Below are positions 18,385 through 27,153 of a DNA stretch of 64,000 bases, one piece after another. The notes under the pieces are model-generated. The model was not told the origin of the DNA, ran no database searches, and saw only the letters and a list, made by a program, of their open reading frames with translations. A program made the position numbers and the translations under genes. Every line of letters starts with the position of its first letter. Position 1 is the stretch's first letter. This DNA comes from an uncultured Caryophanales bacterium (GTDB lineage: Bacteria; Bacillota_I; Bacilli_A; RFN20; CAG-826), in the NCBI GenBank assembly GCA_946403545.1, contig CAMJAG010000001.1, positions 10,350 through 74,349 of the forward strand, written 5' to 3'.

Positions 18385-18411
18385 ATACCCCCACCACTGA
18401 GGTAGGGGTAT
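18385..18411 (-). terminator. Terminator after flotillin gene
   Basis: ATACCCC / GGGGTAT around a 13-base loop with internal pairing, followed on the minus strand by a long T-rich run. It lies 14 bases past the flotillin stop. Confidence 0.9.
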
Positions 18412-18424
18412 CTAAGATAATCAA

Positions 18425-19915
18425 TTAGTCTTCGTCTTTCTTATCGTTTTTCTCTTTTACTTCTTTTAAGACCTTTGGGCCAAGATATCCAAGGAGGAGA
18501 GATTTTAGATCGATTCCAAGAGTTTTATTTAATCCAGCGAAGATTTGATCACCGTGTTGTTGAATTTCTTCTACGAGTTTTGTTTCATTACCAGAACCGT
18601 ACATTGTAATTCCATCAATTTGAGATAATGCACTTGCGATTGGTTCTGCATATGCTCTTACTGTTTCTGGTAAGACACCAGAGTCGAGAATGAGTTTTAA
18701 TGTAGCAGCGTCATTGAAGAGTTTCATAGCTTCTGCTTTTTCTTTTGTAGCTTTAGCTTCTGCGTTACCTTTTGCTTCAATACCAGCAGCTTCTGCTAAA
18801 GCAGCTTGTTTATTAGCTTCAGCTTCGAGTTTGACAGCTTCTGCTGCTTTTTCTCTAGCAATTCTTTGAGCTTCTGCTTCAACTTTGACTTTTTCAGCTT
18901 TTCTTTGAGCTTCAAGAAGTTCTGCTTCTGCAGCTTTTTGTCTTCTATAAAGAGTTGCTTCAGCTTCTTTTTCAGCAGCGTATTTTTCAGCATCTGCTTT
19001 CTTGTTAATTTCTGCTGTTAATTTCTTTTCTGTAAGTTCAACTTCTTTATTTCCAAGTTCAACTTCTCTTTCTCTCTTAGAAATTTCAGCGTTAACTGTT
19101 GCAGTGTTGATTTCTTCTTGTCTCTTTTGTTCTTGAATCTTGTATGCTGCATCTGCGTCTGCTCTTGCAGTATCAGTTTTAATCTTTAATTCAGCTTCTT
19201 TTAATGCGTATTCAGTATTCTTTTCAACAATGATTGTCTTAGAATTGACTTCTGCTTCATTTGCTTCTTGAGCAGCTTTTGCTCTTGCAATACTTACATC
19301 TCTATCAGCGTTTGCTTTAGCAATTGCAGCTTCTTTTGAGATTTGAGCGATGTTATCAATACCTAAGTTTTCAATAACATGATTGCCATCTGAGAAGTTT
19401 TGAATGTTGAAGTTAACTAATTCCAAACCTAATTTAGACATATCTGGAATAACATTTTCTTTAACAGCTTCTGCAACACCTTTTCTATCTTGTACTAATT
19501 GACGAATGCCAACTGTACCAATAATTTCACGCATGTTACCTTCAAGAACTTGTTTGACTTGTTCAATTAAGTCAGCTTTATTCATTCCTAAAGTTGCTTC
19601 GAATGCTCTTTCTAGTAATGCTGGATCACTAGAGATTTTTAAGTTTGCGACACCATCAACATTGATGTTAATGAATTCGTTTGTTGGAATTGATTCACGT
19701 GTTTTAATGTCAACTTGGAAGACTTTGAGGGATAATCTATCCTTTCTTTGCAAGAAAGGTAATTTCCATCCTGCTCTTCCTCTTAATATTTTTCTTTTGC
19801 CTAAACCAGAGATCATGACTGCTTCATCTGGTCCTGCTTTAGTGTATGAGCAGAGAATAAAGATAAGTAATAATACTGCTACAACTACACCAATTACAAC
19901 GAATGCTACCCACAT
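18425..19915 (-). CDS. floT: Flotillin-like SPFH membrane scaffold protein
   Basis: The start at 19915 (MWVAFVVIG) is chosen because GGAGGAC sits six bases before it; six in-frame codons upstream contain that site. The protein has 496 residues: an N-terminal membrane hairpin (1-25), the SPFH/band-7 domain (about 30-200), then a long Ala/Glu/Lys coiled coil (about 210-400) with the EA repeats of flotillins, and a C-terminal oligomerisation part. It organises ordered membrane microdomains. It follows a 121-residue unknown gene by 17 bases; the usual NfeD-type partner is not present. Confidence 0.93.
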   Translation of the reverse strand: MWVAFVVIGVVVAVLLLIFILCSYTKAGPDEAVMISGLGKRKILRGRAGWKLPFLQRKDRLSLKVFQVDIKTRESIPTNEFININVDGVANLKISSDPALLERAFEATLGMNKADLIEQVKQVLEGNMREIIGTVGIRQLVQDRKGVAEAVKENVIPDMSKLGLELVNFNIQNFSDGNHVIENLGIDNIAQISKEAAIAKANADRDVSIARAKAAQEANEAEVNSKTIIVEKNTEYALKEAELKIKTDTARADADAAYKIQEQKRQEEINTATVNAEISKREREVELGNKEVELTEKKLTAEINKKADAEKYAAEKEAEATLYRRQKAAEAELLEAQRKAEKVKVEAEAQRIAREKAAEAVKLEAEANKQAALAEAAGIEAKGNAEAKATKEKAEAMKLFNDAATLKLILDSGVLPETVRAYAEPIASALSQIDGITMYGSGNETKLVEEIQQHGDQIFAGLNKTLGIDLKSLLLGYLGPKVLKEVKEKNDKKDED

Positions 19916-19932
19916 AATACTGTCCTCCTTCA

Positions 19933-20298
19933 TTACTTATTAATGTGTATAGTTAGTATGTTCTCAGCATCATTCCAAGAAGTTGAGAACTTGACTGGCT
20001 TATCACTAAGCTCAATCTTTAATGCTTCAGATATCTTTTTCATAAGTCCTGTTGAAGATATCCTTGCATATGTTTTTTTAACGGAGATTTGATAAATTGC
20101 GTATTCATCCAAGTCACCGCTTTGGACCTTTTCTTTCGTTAGTGGACGAATCACAACATTCTTATTAACATCTAATCCAACTTGTATTCTATATGCATAC
20201 TCGAATGGAACAGACGCAATAGTATTCAATGTAATATTCGTATTATAGAAAGAAGCGGTACCAATTTTTTCTTCTGAACTAAACCATTGAATTTCCAT
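19933..20298 (-). CDS. Small protein of unknown function, co-transcribed with flotillin
   Basis: A 121-residue soluble protein with no signal peptide or membrane segment, preceded by AGGAGG. It is beta-rich at the N-terminus (IGTASFYNTNITLNTIA) with one amphipathic helix near residues 80-97 and a C-terminal strand pattern. I do not recognise the family. Its position 17 bases before the flotillin start suggests a related job at the membrane scaffold. Confidence 0.7.
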   Translation of the reverse strand: MEIQWFSSEEKIGTASFYNTNITLNTIASVPFEYAYRIQVGLDVNKNVVIRPLTKEKVQSGDLDEYAIYQISVKKTYARISSTGLMKKISEALKIELSDKPVKFSTSWNDAENILTIHINK

Positions 20299-20475
20299 TT
20301 TTTCTACCTCCTAACATACATATAATACAATCGAATTTTCATTAATTCAAGAAAATTCAAAAAAATTTTTACGTTTCCGAAATAGAACAAATAAATTCAC
20401 ATTATTGCGGTAGTTTTGGTTTGAATTACACACCTTAAAAATCATAACATTTTTTGAATATAGGAAAAAGAAAAA

Positions 20476-20490
20476 AGCCAACGAGTGGCT
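20476..20490 (-). terminator. Terminator after toxin gene
   Basis: AGCCA / TGGCT with a 5-base loop, followed on the minus strand by TTTTTTCTTTTT, just beyond the stop of the YoeB-like gene. The rest of 20299-20475 is AT-rich and shows no feature. Confidence 0.85.
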
Positions 20491-20495
20491 ATTTC

Positions 20496-20753
20496 TTATT
20501 CATAATGGGTCCACATACGAATTATAACTACTGTGTTTTCATCTTTTCTAACCTCATAAATCAGTCTGTGTTGGACATTGATTCTACGTGAATAGACATT
20601 TTCAAAACCTACTAGTTTTTCATATGATGGTGGCGTTTCAAACGGATTTTTTGATAGAAGTTCGATTAAAGCTTTTACTTTCTCTATTAATTTAGGATAT
20701 TGTTTTAGTTTTTCGTAATCTTTAAAACATTGTTTACTAAAAACTATTTCCAT
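20496..20753 (-). CDS. yoeB: YoeB/Txe-family mRNA interferase toxin
   Basis: An 85-residue RelE-superfamily toxin expected to cut mRNA in the ribosomal A site. It has the compact fold pattern MEIVFSKQCFKDYEKL, central SRRINVQHRLIYEV with basic catalytic residues, and the YoeB-type C-terminus MWTHYE with the usual His and aromatic. Its start overlaps the antitoxin gene by 10 bases, giving the normal translationally coupled antitoxin-toxin order. Confidence 0.93.
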   Translation of the reverse strand: MEIVFSKQCFKDYEKLKQYPKLIEKVKALIELLSKNPFETPPSYEKLVGFENVYSRRINVQHRLIYEVRKDENTVVIIRMWTHYE

Positions 20754-20989
20754 GGAGGTTCTTTTGAAAAATCAGAAGTTGGAGTTTTAACAGCTTCCTC
20801 AATGTCTTCGTAAACACCTTTGATACCCGCCAAATAGAGAGATTCAATTAAACTATTATATTCATCCGCACTGAGAAGAATAACACTACCTTCTTTTGTG
20901 CTGATATTAACTGTATCGTTATATCTAATGCACGAAGAAGCAAGCTTGTAAAGTTCATCTCTAGCTTTGCTAATATTTAAATTAATCAT
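20744..20989 (-). CDS. yefM: YefM/Phd-family antitoxin
   Basis: An 81-residue antitoxin. The N-terminus (ISKARDELYKLASSCIR) is the Phd/YefM DNA-binding and dimer domain, SVILLSADEYNSLIESLYL is the conserved helix, and the acidic C-terminal tail would wrap the toxin. It is preceded by AGGAGAATTCT and by a promoter containing two CGTACG palindromes, so autorepression is expected. Confidence 0.93.
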   Translation of the reverse strand: MINLNISKARDELYKLASSCIRYNDTVNISTKEGSVILLSADEYNSLIESLYLAGIKGVYEDIEEAVKTPTSDFSKEPPWK

Positions 20990-21009
20990 AGAATTCTCCT
21001 TTCGTTTAT

Positions 21010-21038
21010 ATTATATCGTACGCAATTTCGTACGTAAA
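21010..21038 (-). promoter_or_regulatory. yefM-yoeB promoter with paired CGTACG operators
   Basis: On the minus strand, TTTACG and TATAAT are separated by 17 bases. Two CGTACG palindromes (21017-21022 and 21029-21034) lie between or over the elements, 12 bases apart centre to centre. The enteric yefM-yoeB operator uses TGTACA cores at the same 12-base spacing, so this is a recognisable variant of that autorepression site. Confidence 0.85.
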
Positions 21039-21133
21039 GACTAAATCATTAAATAACTTAATAGTGTTGTTTTTTTCTTTTCTTTGTGTGATTATGGAGT
21101 TGTCTAAAAAACATAAATAAGGAGTTATTTATA

Positions 21134-22147
21134 ATGAAAAAAGGTTTAATTTTAACCACCACATTTGCTGCATTAGCATTAGTTTTAGCAGCGTGTGGTG
21201 AATCTGCATCAAAGCCTGCTGCTACATCTACTAAAGTAACAAGTGTTGCAACAAGCAAAGAATCTACACCTCAAAAGAGTGTTACAGTTACTTCTATCGC
21301 TTTAGGTAATGAAGGAAACAAAGCTTACATTACAGTTAGAGGTACACAAGAAAACTACACCGCTGAAGAATTCAAATGGGCGTGGGGTTTAATGGATCAA
21401 AATGGTACATTTGATGATGGTAAAGAAACTCCATCTAATGATGACTACAAGCCATTAACATTCAATGCTGCTAATAATCAATTCACAGCAAAATATTGTT
21501 TAACTGATATCACTACTTTAGTAGCAGGTAAACTTTATCGTATCTATGGTGGTACACCAGAATCATATGGAGATATCCAATTTGAATCTAACCAATTTGG
21601 TGCTCATGATGAAACTAGAAACTACTACCTAAGGCAAGATCAAAACAATGCATTAACATTTGATAACATTCAACCAATTACTTACACAAAAGCAACAGTT
21701 GTTGAAGTTACTGCTCAAAATGCTCCTACAGGCGTAACACAAATGGGTGCATATGTTAAATTCGGTGGAGCAAATTCAAAGAATTTAACAATGGAAACAA
21801 TTAATGGATGGCATGATGCAGGTCATATCGCAGGTAACTTCCAAAGAGTTATTGGTGGTGAATACTTATTACACGCTCATGTAGACACTGAAAGATTCTG
21901 GGCAATCGAAGGTAACGAAGTTTATTTCTACCTCTATGTTGGATTTATCGTTGAAGGCGAAGGTTGGATGACACACTTTGATGTCGTCAGTGGCAACGAA
22001 AGTGCTGGCTTGAATTTAGACGCTACAATCAATGGCGTTAGCTACACAGTTAATGGTGAAACATATCAAGTATTCGCAGATTCAAGTAAGTCTGGTGAAG
22101 AAAACTATTGGGGTTGTTTAGGCGTTAAACGCGTAGCAGCTGCATAG
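21134..22147 (+). CDS. Lipoprotein of unknown function
   Basis: A 337-residue lipoprotein with signal MKKGLILTTTFAALALVLAAC and AAGGAG before the ATG. After a Ser/Thr/Lys linker (about 25-50) comes a beta-rich domain with aromatic clusters and no catalytic motif I recognise. The composition (many Gly, Asn, Tyr) suits a surface beta-sandwich, perhaps a binding protein. It is monocistronic with its own terminator. Confidence 0.75.
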   Translation: MKKGLILTTTFAALALVLAACGESASKPAATSTKVTSVATSKESTPQKSVTVTSIALGNEGNKAYITVRGTQENYTAEEFKWAWGLMDQNGTFDDGKETPSNDDYKPLTFNAANNQFTAKYCLTDITTLVAGKLYRIYGGTPESYGDIQFESNQFGAHDETRNYYLRQDQNNALTFDNIQPITYTKATVVEVTAQNAPTGVTQMGAYVKFGGANSKNLTMETINGWHDAGHIAGNFQRVIGGEYLLHAHVDTERFWAIEGNEVYFYLYVGFIVEGEGWMTHFDVVSGNESAGLNLDATINGVSYTVNGETYQVFADSSKSGEENYWGCLGVKRVAAA

Positions 22148-22165
22148 TTGTTTACTCAAGAAAAC

Positions 22166-22190
22166 GAAGGCCATTTATTGGTCTTCTTTT
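22166..22190 (+). terminator. Terminator after lipoprotein gene
   Basis: GAAGGCC / GGTCTTC with a 7-base loop and a TTTTCTTTTT run, 18 bases past the stop codon. Confidence 0.85.
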
Positions 22191-22205
22191 CTTTTTGCAA
22201 AACAA

Positions 22206-22223
22206 AAGGCCTAAAACGGCCTT
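22206..22223 (-). terminator. Terminator after tRNA-Ala
   Basis: AAGGCC / GGCCTT with a 6-base loop, followed on the minus strand by TTTGTTTTGC, 13 bases past the tRNA 3' end. Confidence 0.8.
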
Positions 22224-22236
22224 AAGAAATATTTTT

Positions 22237-22312
22237 TGGTGGATCCGACGAGGATCGAACTCGCTACCTCATCGTTGCGAACGATGCGCTCTCCCAGATG
22301 AGCTACGGACCC
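22237..22312 (-). tRNA. tRNA-Ala, anticodon CGC
   Basis: The minus strand folds as a full cloverleaf with an encoded CCA end. The acceptor stem GGGTCCG / CGGATCC contains the G3-U70 wobble pair that marks alanine tRNAs. The anticodon stem CATCG / CGATG closes the loop TTCGCAA, giving anticodon CGC, which reads the rare codon GCG. D and T arms are normal. Confidence 0.95.
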
Positions 22313-22355
22313 ATTTATTTAGCAAATGTATTATAGACATTTTCTATAAAGAAAA

Positions 22356-22378
22356 CCATCCAAGATTTTATTGGATGG
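22356..22378. terminator. Terminator after the GGDEF gene
   Basis: CCATCCAA / TTGGATGG with a 7-base loop and T-rich tracts on both sides; it lies just past the stop of the minus-strand GGDEF gene. Confidence 0.85.
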
Positions 22379-22387
22379 CTTTTTCTT

Positions 22388-23635
22388 TTAGTCGTGTGGA
22401 TTCGAATTAGGTTTATCAATACCTTGAGCTTTCTTAAGCTCTGCTTTTCTTTCGTACATCAGTCTATCCGCACGAATGAATAAGTGAGTAATTGAGTTAT
22501 CTTTATATTTCAAGAAATCTGCCATACCTGCAGCAATAACAGGTCCACCATTAACGACATTTTTATCAATAATATCATTGAATTTCCTTATTAAAACCTC
22601 TCTATTTGTGAAATCTTCACCTTCAAGAATTACTGCAAATTCGTCTCCACCTACTCTATAAATATCACTATATTTATAGATTCCTTTGATGATTGTAACA
22701 GCGGATTTGATATATTCATCACCTTTATCATGGCCATAAGTATCATTTATAGTCTTAAGATCATTTAAGTCAAAAACAACTAAACTGAATTCTCTTTGAT
22801 TTCCATATCCAATTCTTGCATCAAACATAGTTTCAATTTCAATATAAGCGTGCTTACTTTTAACTCCTGTTAGTGGATCAGTCATCGCTAATAATTGAGC
22901 GTATTCTAATTCTTCTCGGTGTTTTTTATCTGCTGCAATTAGTGATTCAAGTTCTCTTCTATAACTCTTCTTTCCTGCTTCAAGAACGAATGTATGTAAT
23001 AGACATGTACCTGCTAGGAAGGCTAAAGAGTATAGAGGCTGCAATGGATAGAAGTATTGGAAGATAGTTAATATTGTTAAAGCGCTAGAACATAAAGCAA
23101 TTGCTAAATATCTAGGTTTTCTTTCGTCTTCATGGTTTTTTATCATGAAGTAGAAAGTATATAAAGCAGTTCCTAAGAAAATAAACGCTTGAACAATAAG
23201 TGATATATTTCTGCCCATATCTGTTTGATATGCAACTGCATCATCAAAGTGGAAGAAAATAGGCACAATTAAGTTAATGACTAAAAGTATTAAATGAGCG
23301 GTCAAGAACATCCAACTGAATATCACTAATAAATTAGTGAAATGGTTCTTCTCTTTTAGATATTCAACTATATATCTTGCCCACATAAATACAGTTAAGC
23401 CCATAGCAACAAAGTAGACATATGTATCAATGTATAAGGCTATCTTTAAATGGTTCATGTTTAAAATGCCCCATATACCATCGGTTAAGTAATATAAAAG
23501 AGTGCTGAGTAAAAAGAGTCTGTATATATTTCTAGCAGGGATTAAATCTTTTTGCCCTGATGGTTTCATGAATACATCAATATTAACAATGATAGTTACG
23601 AAAAAAGCAATTATACCCGCCATTGAATATGCCAT
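22388..23635 (-). CDS. Membrane GGDEF protein (probable diguanylate cyclase)
   Basis: A 415-residue protein with about seven N-terminal membrane helices (residues 1-215), a short linker helix and a C-terminal GGDEF domain (about 245-400). The active loop RVGGDEFAVIL is intact, as is DLNDLKTINDTYGHDKGD, so cyclic-di-GMP synthesis is expected. The position of the RxxD inhibitory site reads KYSD, so product inhibition is probably weak or absent. The membrane part probably senses a ligand or stress. No other cyclic-di-GMP gene is nearby. Confidence 0.9.
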   Translation of the reverse strand: MAYSMAGIIAFFVTIIVNIDVFMKPSGQKDLIPARNIYRLFLLSTLLYYLTDGIWGILNMNHLKIALYIDTYVYFVAMGLTVFMWARYIVEYLKEKNHFTNLLVIFSWMFLTAHLILLVINLIVPIFFHFDDAVAYQTDMGRNISLIVQAFIFLGTALYTFYFMIKNHEDERKPRYLAIALCSSALTILTIFQYFYPLQPLYSLAFLAGTCLLHTFVLEAGKKSYRRELESLIAADKKHREELEYAQLLAMTDPLTGVKSKHAYIEIETMFDARIGYGNQREFSLVVFDLNDLKTINDTYGHDKGDEYIKSAVTIIKGIYKYSDIYRVGGDEFAVILEGEDFTNREVLIRKFNDIIDKNVVNGGPVIAAGMADFLKYKDNSITHLFIRADRLMYERKAELKKAQGIDKPNSNPHD

Positions 23636-23818
23636 ATAATCACTTAACTCCTTTCTTGTTCAAAATCTCCTAGTTTTAACAACTTAAATAATAAGTAATG
23701 TCGATTTAAAGAAACACTAAAACAAAGACTATAAACACTTTGATAAAGCAATTCTTATATATATTCTTCTATGTAATTAGTATAAACCATATGCACGCAT
23801 ATTAAAGGAAAAATAAGA

Positions 23819-23856
23819 AAAATTACTCCCTAATTGCATATTTGAGGAGTAATTTT
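23819..23856 (-). terminator. Terminator after MazG-like gene
   Basis: An 11-base inverted repeat (AAAATTACTCC / GGAGTAATTTT) around a 16-base loop, followed on the minus strand by TTCTTATTTTTCC. The rest of 23636-23818 shows only AT-rich sequence. Confidence 0.85.
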
Positions 23857-23880
23857 ACTTAGTTATACTATATATCTTAA

Positions 23881-24204
23881 TTACTTAAGTTTTGTGTATT
23901 TATCGGACTTTCCTTTAGATTTGCTTACTGGATATTTAGCCTCATTTTGATCCATCTTAGCATTTATAATTTCATCTTCATCAAGGTTTAATTTATCTAA
24001 AAGGTTTTGACAATAAGTTAAAACATCCGCTAACTCTTCTTTGACTTCATTGATGTCAAAGTTTTCTTCATCCCATTGAAAACATTCTAATAATTCATTA
24101 GCTTCAATAGAGATAGATTTAGCTAGATTAGCAGGACTATGGAACTTGTCCCAATCTCTATCTTCTGTAAATTTTCTAATCCTATCTTTTGTTTCTTGTT
24201 TCAT
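23881..24204 (-). CDS. MazG-like nucleotide pyrophosphohydrolase
   Basis: A 107-residue all-alpha NTP pyrophosphatase of the MazG/RS21-C6 (dCTPase) type. SIEANELLECFQW and EELADVLTYCQNLL supply the EExxE and ExxD metal ligands. It probably removes non-canonical or excess nucleotides. It starts three bases after the flavin-reductase-like gene and ends the short unit mgtC-like, flavoprotein, MazG-like. Confidence 0.9.
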   Translation of the reverse strand: MKQETKDRIRKFTEDRDWDKFHSPANLAKSISIEANELLECFQWDEENFDINEVKEELADVLTYCQNLLDKLNLDEDEIINAKMDQNEAKYPVSKSKGKSDKYTKLK

Positions 24205-24207
24205 AAT

Positions 24208-24732
24208 TCATCTTTCAATTTCGTAAATATCTTCAATTTCTCCTACAAACATATAAGAGAATTGATTAGGAGCGTTATAAACAGCATCTGCTACTGATTT
24301 ATCTAAGAAATTATCTCTTTGTATTTGCTGTTTATAAAGCACTTTACATACGATTACATATTTTCCTTCTTCAAATGTTACATCGTTATCATTCAATTCC
24401 AAAATATGTAATCCGGATTTTTCTATTTTATCAGGTACATCGTTAGCGGAAACTGTACCCAAATACATTAATTCTTTTTGATGTCCTTCAAAGAAGGTCA
24501 TAGTGAATCTACCTGCTTTATCAATAATAGGTAATGTATGTCTTATTGGTCTAATGTATATAGTCATAGTTTTCTTTTTCCATACATTACCAAAAGCACC
24601 CCAAGCACATGTTAATGTACCTATTTCGTTATCCGCTTTCGCAGTGCATAAGAAAGGAGTCTCTCTTTGCATCGCTACAACAGGATCTATAAGTTTAGAT
24701 ATATCCTTAGGGTCAATTCTATTTAGTTTCAT
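24208..24732 (-). CDS. Flavin reductase-like FMN-binding protein
   Basis: The start at 24732 is preferred because the upstream stop and this ATG are arranged TAATATG, typical of coupled translation; a TTG at 24756 is the alternative. The 174-residue product has the split-barrel flavin-reductase pattern (TLTCAWGAFGNVWKKKTMTIYIRPIRHT, then FTMTFFEG). It probably binds FMN and passes electrons; the partner is unknown. It ends in TGA, showing that TGA is a stop here. Confidence 0.82.
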   Translation of the reverse strand: MKLNRIDPKDISKLIDPVVAMQRETPFLCTAKADNEIGTLTCAWGAFGNVWKKKTMTIYIRPIRHTLPIIDKAGRFTMTFFEGHQKELMYLGTVSANDVPDKIEKSGLHILELNDNDVTFEEGKYVIVCKVLYKQQIQRDNFLDKSVADAVYNAPNQFSYMFVGEIEDIYEIER

Positions 24733-24733
24733 A

Positions 24734-25486
24734 TTAGGATTCGTGAGTTTCCCCAATTCTCTTTGATGGGTTTTTCATTATCTTTTTGGCAGTGATTACT
24801 TCTTTTTCTTTCTTAAGTTCATTAATAAAGTAATCGAGAATTAATGGGTTTACGTTGTATGGGAAGTAAACCACTACTGTCATTTGTTTATCTCCAATTT
24901 GAGAGATATCAATATTCCTCATATTTAAAGAATTACGATCACAAACCTCTTTAATTTTTTCTAAAGCTGGATAGTCTTTTTGAACTTCCACGACTACATG
25001 AGGAGCGTGAGTATCAACAGTAACAATGATTCTATTTCTAATAAAGACTAATAATAACGTAATTAATGTAGCGATAACTGCTTCTAATACAAATCCTGCA
25101 CCAACTGCCAAACCAACGCCTGCACAAATCCATAAGGTAGTAGCGGTACTTAAACCCTTAACTGTAAATTTATCTTTGATAATAACGCCAGCGCCTAAGA
25201 AACCAATACCGGTAATAGTACCAGCAGCGATACGAGAAATATCATAATTTCCGCCAGGAACTGCAAGTTTTATTCCCCAGAGAGAAATAATCATAAATAT
25301 TGAACATCCAATAGATAGTAAAGCGTGAGTACGCATACCAGCATTCTCACCTTTTCTATACCTTTCAAGTCCTATAAGAGCACTTAAAACTCCAGAAATT
25401 AGTAAGGCTATGGTAATAAAAATTAAGATGCCCCAACCATCAAACTTCTCTGTTAATGATAAAAACCACTTATCTACGATATTCAT
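24734..25486 (-). CDS. MgtC/SapB-family membrane protein
   Basis: A 250-residue protein with five predicted membrane helices and the family signature: GLERYRKGENAGMRTHAL, ITGIGFLGAGVI and LSTATTLWICAGVGLAVGAG. The C-terminal cytosolic domain (about 165-245) resembles the ACT-like domain of larger family members. MgtC proteins modulate ATP synthase or magnesium homeostasis; the exact role here is unknown. Confidence 0.93.
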   Translation of the reverse strand: MNIVDKWFLSLTEKFDGWGILIFITIALLISGVLSALIGLERYRKGENAGMRTHALLSIGCSIFMIISLWGIKLAVPGGNYDISRIAAGTITGIGFLGAGVIIKDKFTVKGLSTATTLWICAGVGLAVGAGFVLEAVIATLITLLLVFIRNRIIVTVDTHAPHVVVEVQKDYPALEKIKEVCDRNSLNMRNIDISQIGDKQMTVVVYFPYNVNPLILDYFINELKKEKEVITAKKIMKNPSKRIGETHES

Positions 25487-25569
25487 ATGTAATGCCTCTT
25501 TATTACGTAATATAAAATTATCATATTTTTAACATTTATAGATATAACTTTATTGGTTATTAAAAGAAA

Positions 25570-25592
25570 AACCATGCAAATCCTGCACGGTT
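25570..25592 (-). terminator. Terminator after membrane protein gene
   Basis: AACCATGCA / TGCACGGTT (one G-U pair) with a 5-base loop and TTTTTCTTTTA downstream on the minus strand; it overlaps the stop codon at 25591. Confidence 0.85.
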
Positions 25593-26661
25593 ATTCATTA
25601 TCTTCATTGTTTTGGCTTTTCTTTTCTTGTTCAATTTCTTGTCTGATTATGTATTTTTGTTCTTGTCTTTTATTTCCTACAAAGACAGTATTTTGAAGCA
25701 CTTTTGCAAATGCATAATGACAAACCATTAAGTTAACTACATAGATTGGAATAAATAAGAATATGAAAAGAACTGTATTTAGTTCCGCTAATTGGTTGAA
25801 GAATTGGAATTCTGGTCTTCCCCAAACAAGTTCTCCCGTTCTCATAAGTGCGATTAATATAAATGGCAAGATAAGAAGAACTGGGTAATACCATTTTTTA
25901 AAAGCTTTAGATGTAATTGAAAGAATTATAAAAACGATAAATGAAGCAAATACTGATCCCATCAAGAACCAGTTAATAATTTGTTTATCTGTTCCTGGAT
26001 TAGCAATGAACATCAAGCAAGCGATTGGTAACCAAGCAACTGCTTCAAAGTATGAAATCATCATTGTTCTACTTCTTTTAATGTATTCTAATTCAAATAA
26101 TTTTTCTTTATTAATAAAGTTTTCGAAGAAAAGCTTTTCTTGGACAGTATCGTCTTCTCTCATTCTGCTTAAATTAGAAAGGCACTTTAAATGTGTTGAA
26201 GTTGCAAAAGCAAGAAGAACTAAGAATATTGCAATGCTTGCAAGAGGCATATACAAGAATGTGTATCCCATTATTCCAAAAGATTCGGAATCATATACAA
26301 AAACCACGTTAAAATAGGCCCAAACCGCAATTCCTATTTCATATAAAAGGAATAAACCCGTGAAAATATAGACAATAATCATCGATTTCATAAATTGATG
26401 ATATTCTTGCAAGAAGTGTGTTTTGATAAAGTAAAATATTTGACCTGCTACGCAAATCATTGCGATAACAAAAGCCACTATTCTTACTGGATGCTCGAAT
26501 CCAATACCTAGAACTGAGAAAATTAATGTAACAAAAAATGATAAGCCGTAAATATTAAAAATGCTGGTAACAAAACTCTTTCTAAGCTTTTGATTTTTAA
26601 TACTTTGAATTTTATCTATATTAACATAGATGTTTTTGTTATCATTATCAGGAACAATCAT
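25591..26661 (-). CDS. Polytopic membrane protein of unknown function
   Basis: The start at 26661 (MIVPDNDNKN) is chosen because GAGAG lies seven bases before it; the upstream in-frame ATG has no such site. The 356-residue product has about eight hydrophobic segments, with a charged loop near residues 160-195 and a Glu/Gln/Lys-rich C-terminal tail. I do not recognise the family. It stands alone with its own terminator. Confidence 0.7.
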   Translation of the reverse strand: MIVPDNDNKNIYVNIDKIQSIKNQKLRKSFVTSIFNIYGLSFFVTLIFSVLGIGFEHPVRIVAFVIAMICVAGQIFYFIKTHFLQEYHQFMKSMIIVYIFTGLFLLYEIGIAVWAYFNVVFVYDSESFGIMGYTFLYMPLASIAIFLVLLAFATSTHLKCLSNLSRMREDDTVQEKLFFENFINKEKLFELEYIKRSRTMMISYFEAVAWLPIACLMFIANPGTDKQIINWFLMGSVFASFIVFIILSITSKAFKKWYYPVLLILPFILIALMRTGELVWGRPEFQFFNQLAELNTVLFIFLFIPIYVVNLMVCHYAFAKVLQNTVFVGNKRQEQKYIIRQEIEQEKKSQNNEDNE

Positions 26662-26735
26662 ATAATTTCTCTCTCTTTGGCAAAAATTATACATAAAAAT
26701 ACATAAATATACAAATATTATTTTTACAAATTAAA

Positions 26736-26754
26736 ACCATGCTCCCAGCATGGT
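26736..26754 (-). terminator. Terminator after PNPOx-like gene
   Basis: ACCATGCT / AGCATGGT with a 3-base loop and TTTAATTTG downstream on the minus strand. Confidence 0.85.
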
Positions 26755-26762
26755 CAATTTTA

Positions 26763-27152
26763 TTAAATTTCAACAGGTGCTTTAGTAAAGCTATATCTAG
26801 TTGCTTTAACATCTGTTAATTTGAATGTTACAAATCTTCCATCTCCTGCTTCATACAATCCTTTAGGACCTGTTTCATCATCAAGCATAGCTTGTTGAAG
26901 TTCTTTTCTATCATCCTCAACTAATGTAGCGGTTACTCGTAACCAATCAAAGTCAGGATACATGCCACAGAGTTCTACTTTTGGATTTGCTTTTACTTGT
27001 TTATAGAATTCTTTAAAGTTTCCTGAACAAATATAAGCTTCTCCTTCATATTCTAGGATGCTTCCAAAAGGTCTAACTCTTGGTTGATCTCCATCAATAG
27101 TAGAGATGTAGAACACTTTAACTTGTTTTAATTCACTTACTAGTTTGTTCAT
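26763..27152 (-). CDS. Pyridoxamine 5'-phosphate oxidase-like flavoprotein
   Basis: A 129-residue split-barrel protein. The start at 27152 follows the upstream stop as TAATATG, with GGAGG ahead. FYISTIDGDQPRVRPFG is the typical first strands, and FVTFKLTDVKATRYSF the C-terminal part. Members of this small group bind FMN or F420-like cofactors or haem, and the substrate cannot be told. It is coupled to the S41 peptidase gene. Confidence 0.85.
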   Translation of the reverse strand: MNKLVSELKQVKVFYISTIDGDQPRVRPFGSILEYEGEAYICSGNFKEFYKQVKANPKVELCGMYPDFDWLRVTATLVEDDRKELQQAMLDDETGPKGLYEAGDGRFVTFKLTDVKATRYSFTKAPVEI

Positions 27153-27153
27153 A

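Noticed and set aside
18806..19021. Plus-strand reading frame rich in Phe and Ser inside the flotillin gene
   Set aside because: It is the antisense shadow of the Glu/Ala/Lys coiled-coil repeats, with no ribosome site.
22237..22245. The tRNA 3' end (TGGTGGATCC) as an attachment site related to the GGTGGATTC terminator repeats
   Set aside because: The shared stretch is short and part of normal tRNA CCA/acceptor sequence; no second tRNA fragment or integrase was found.
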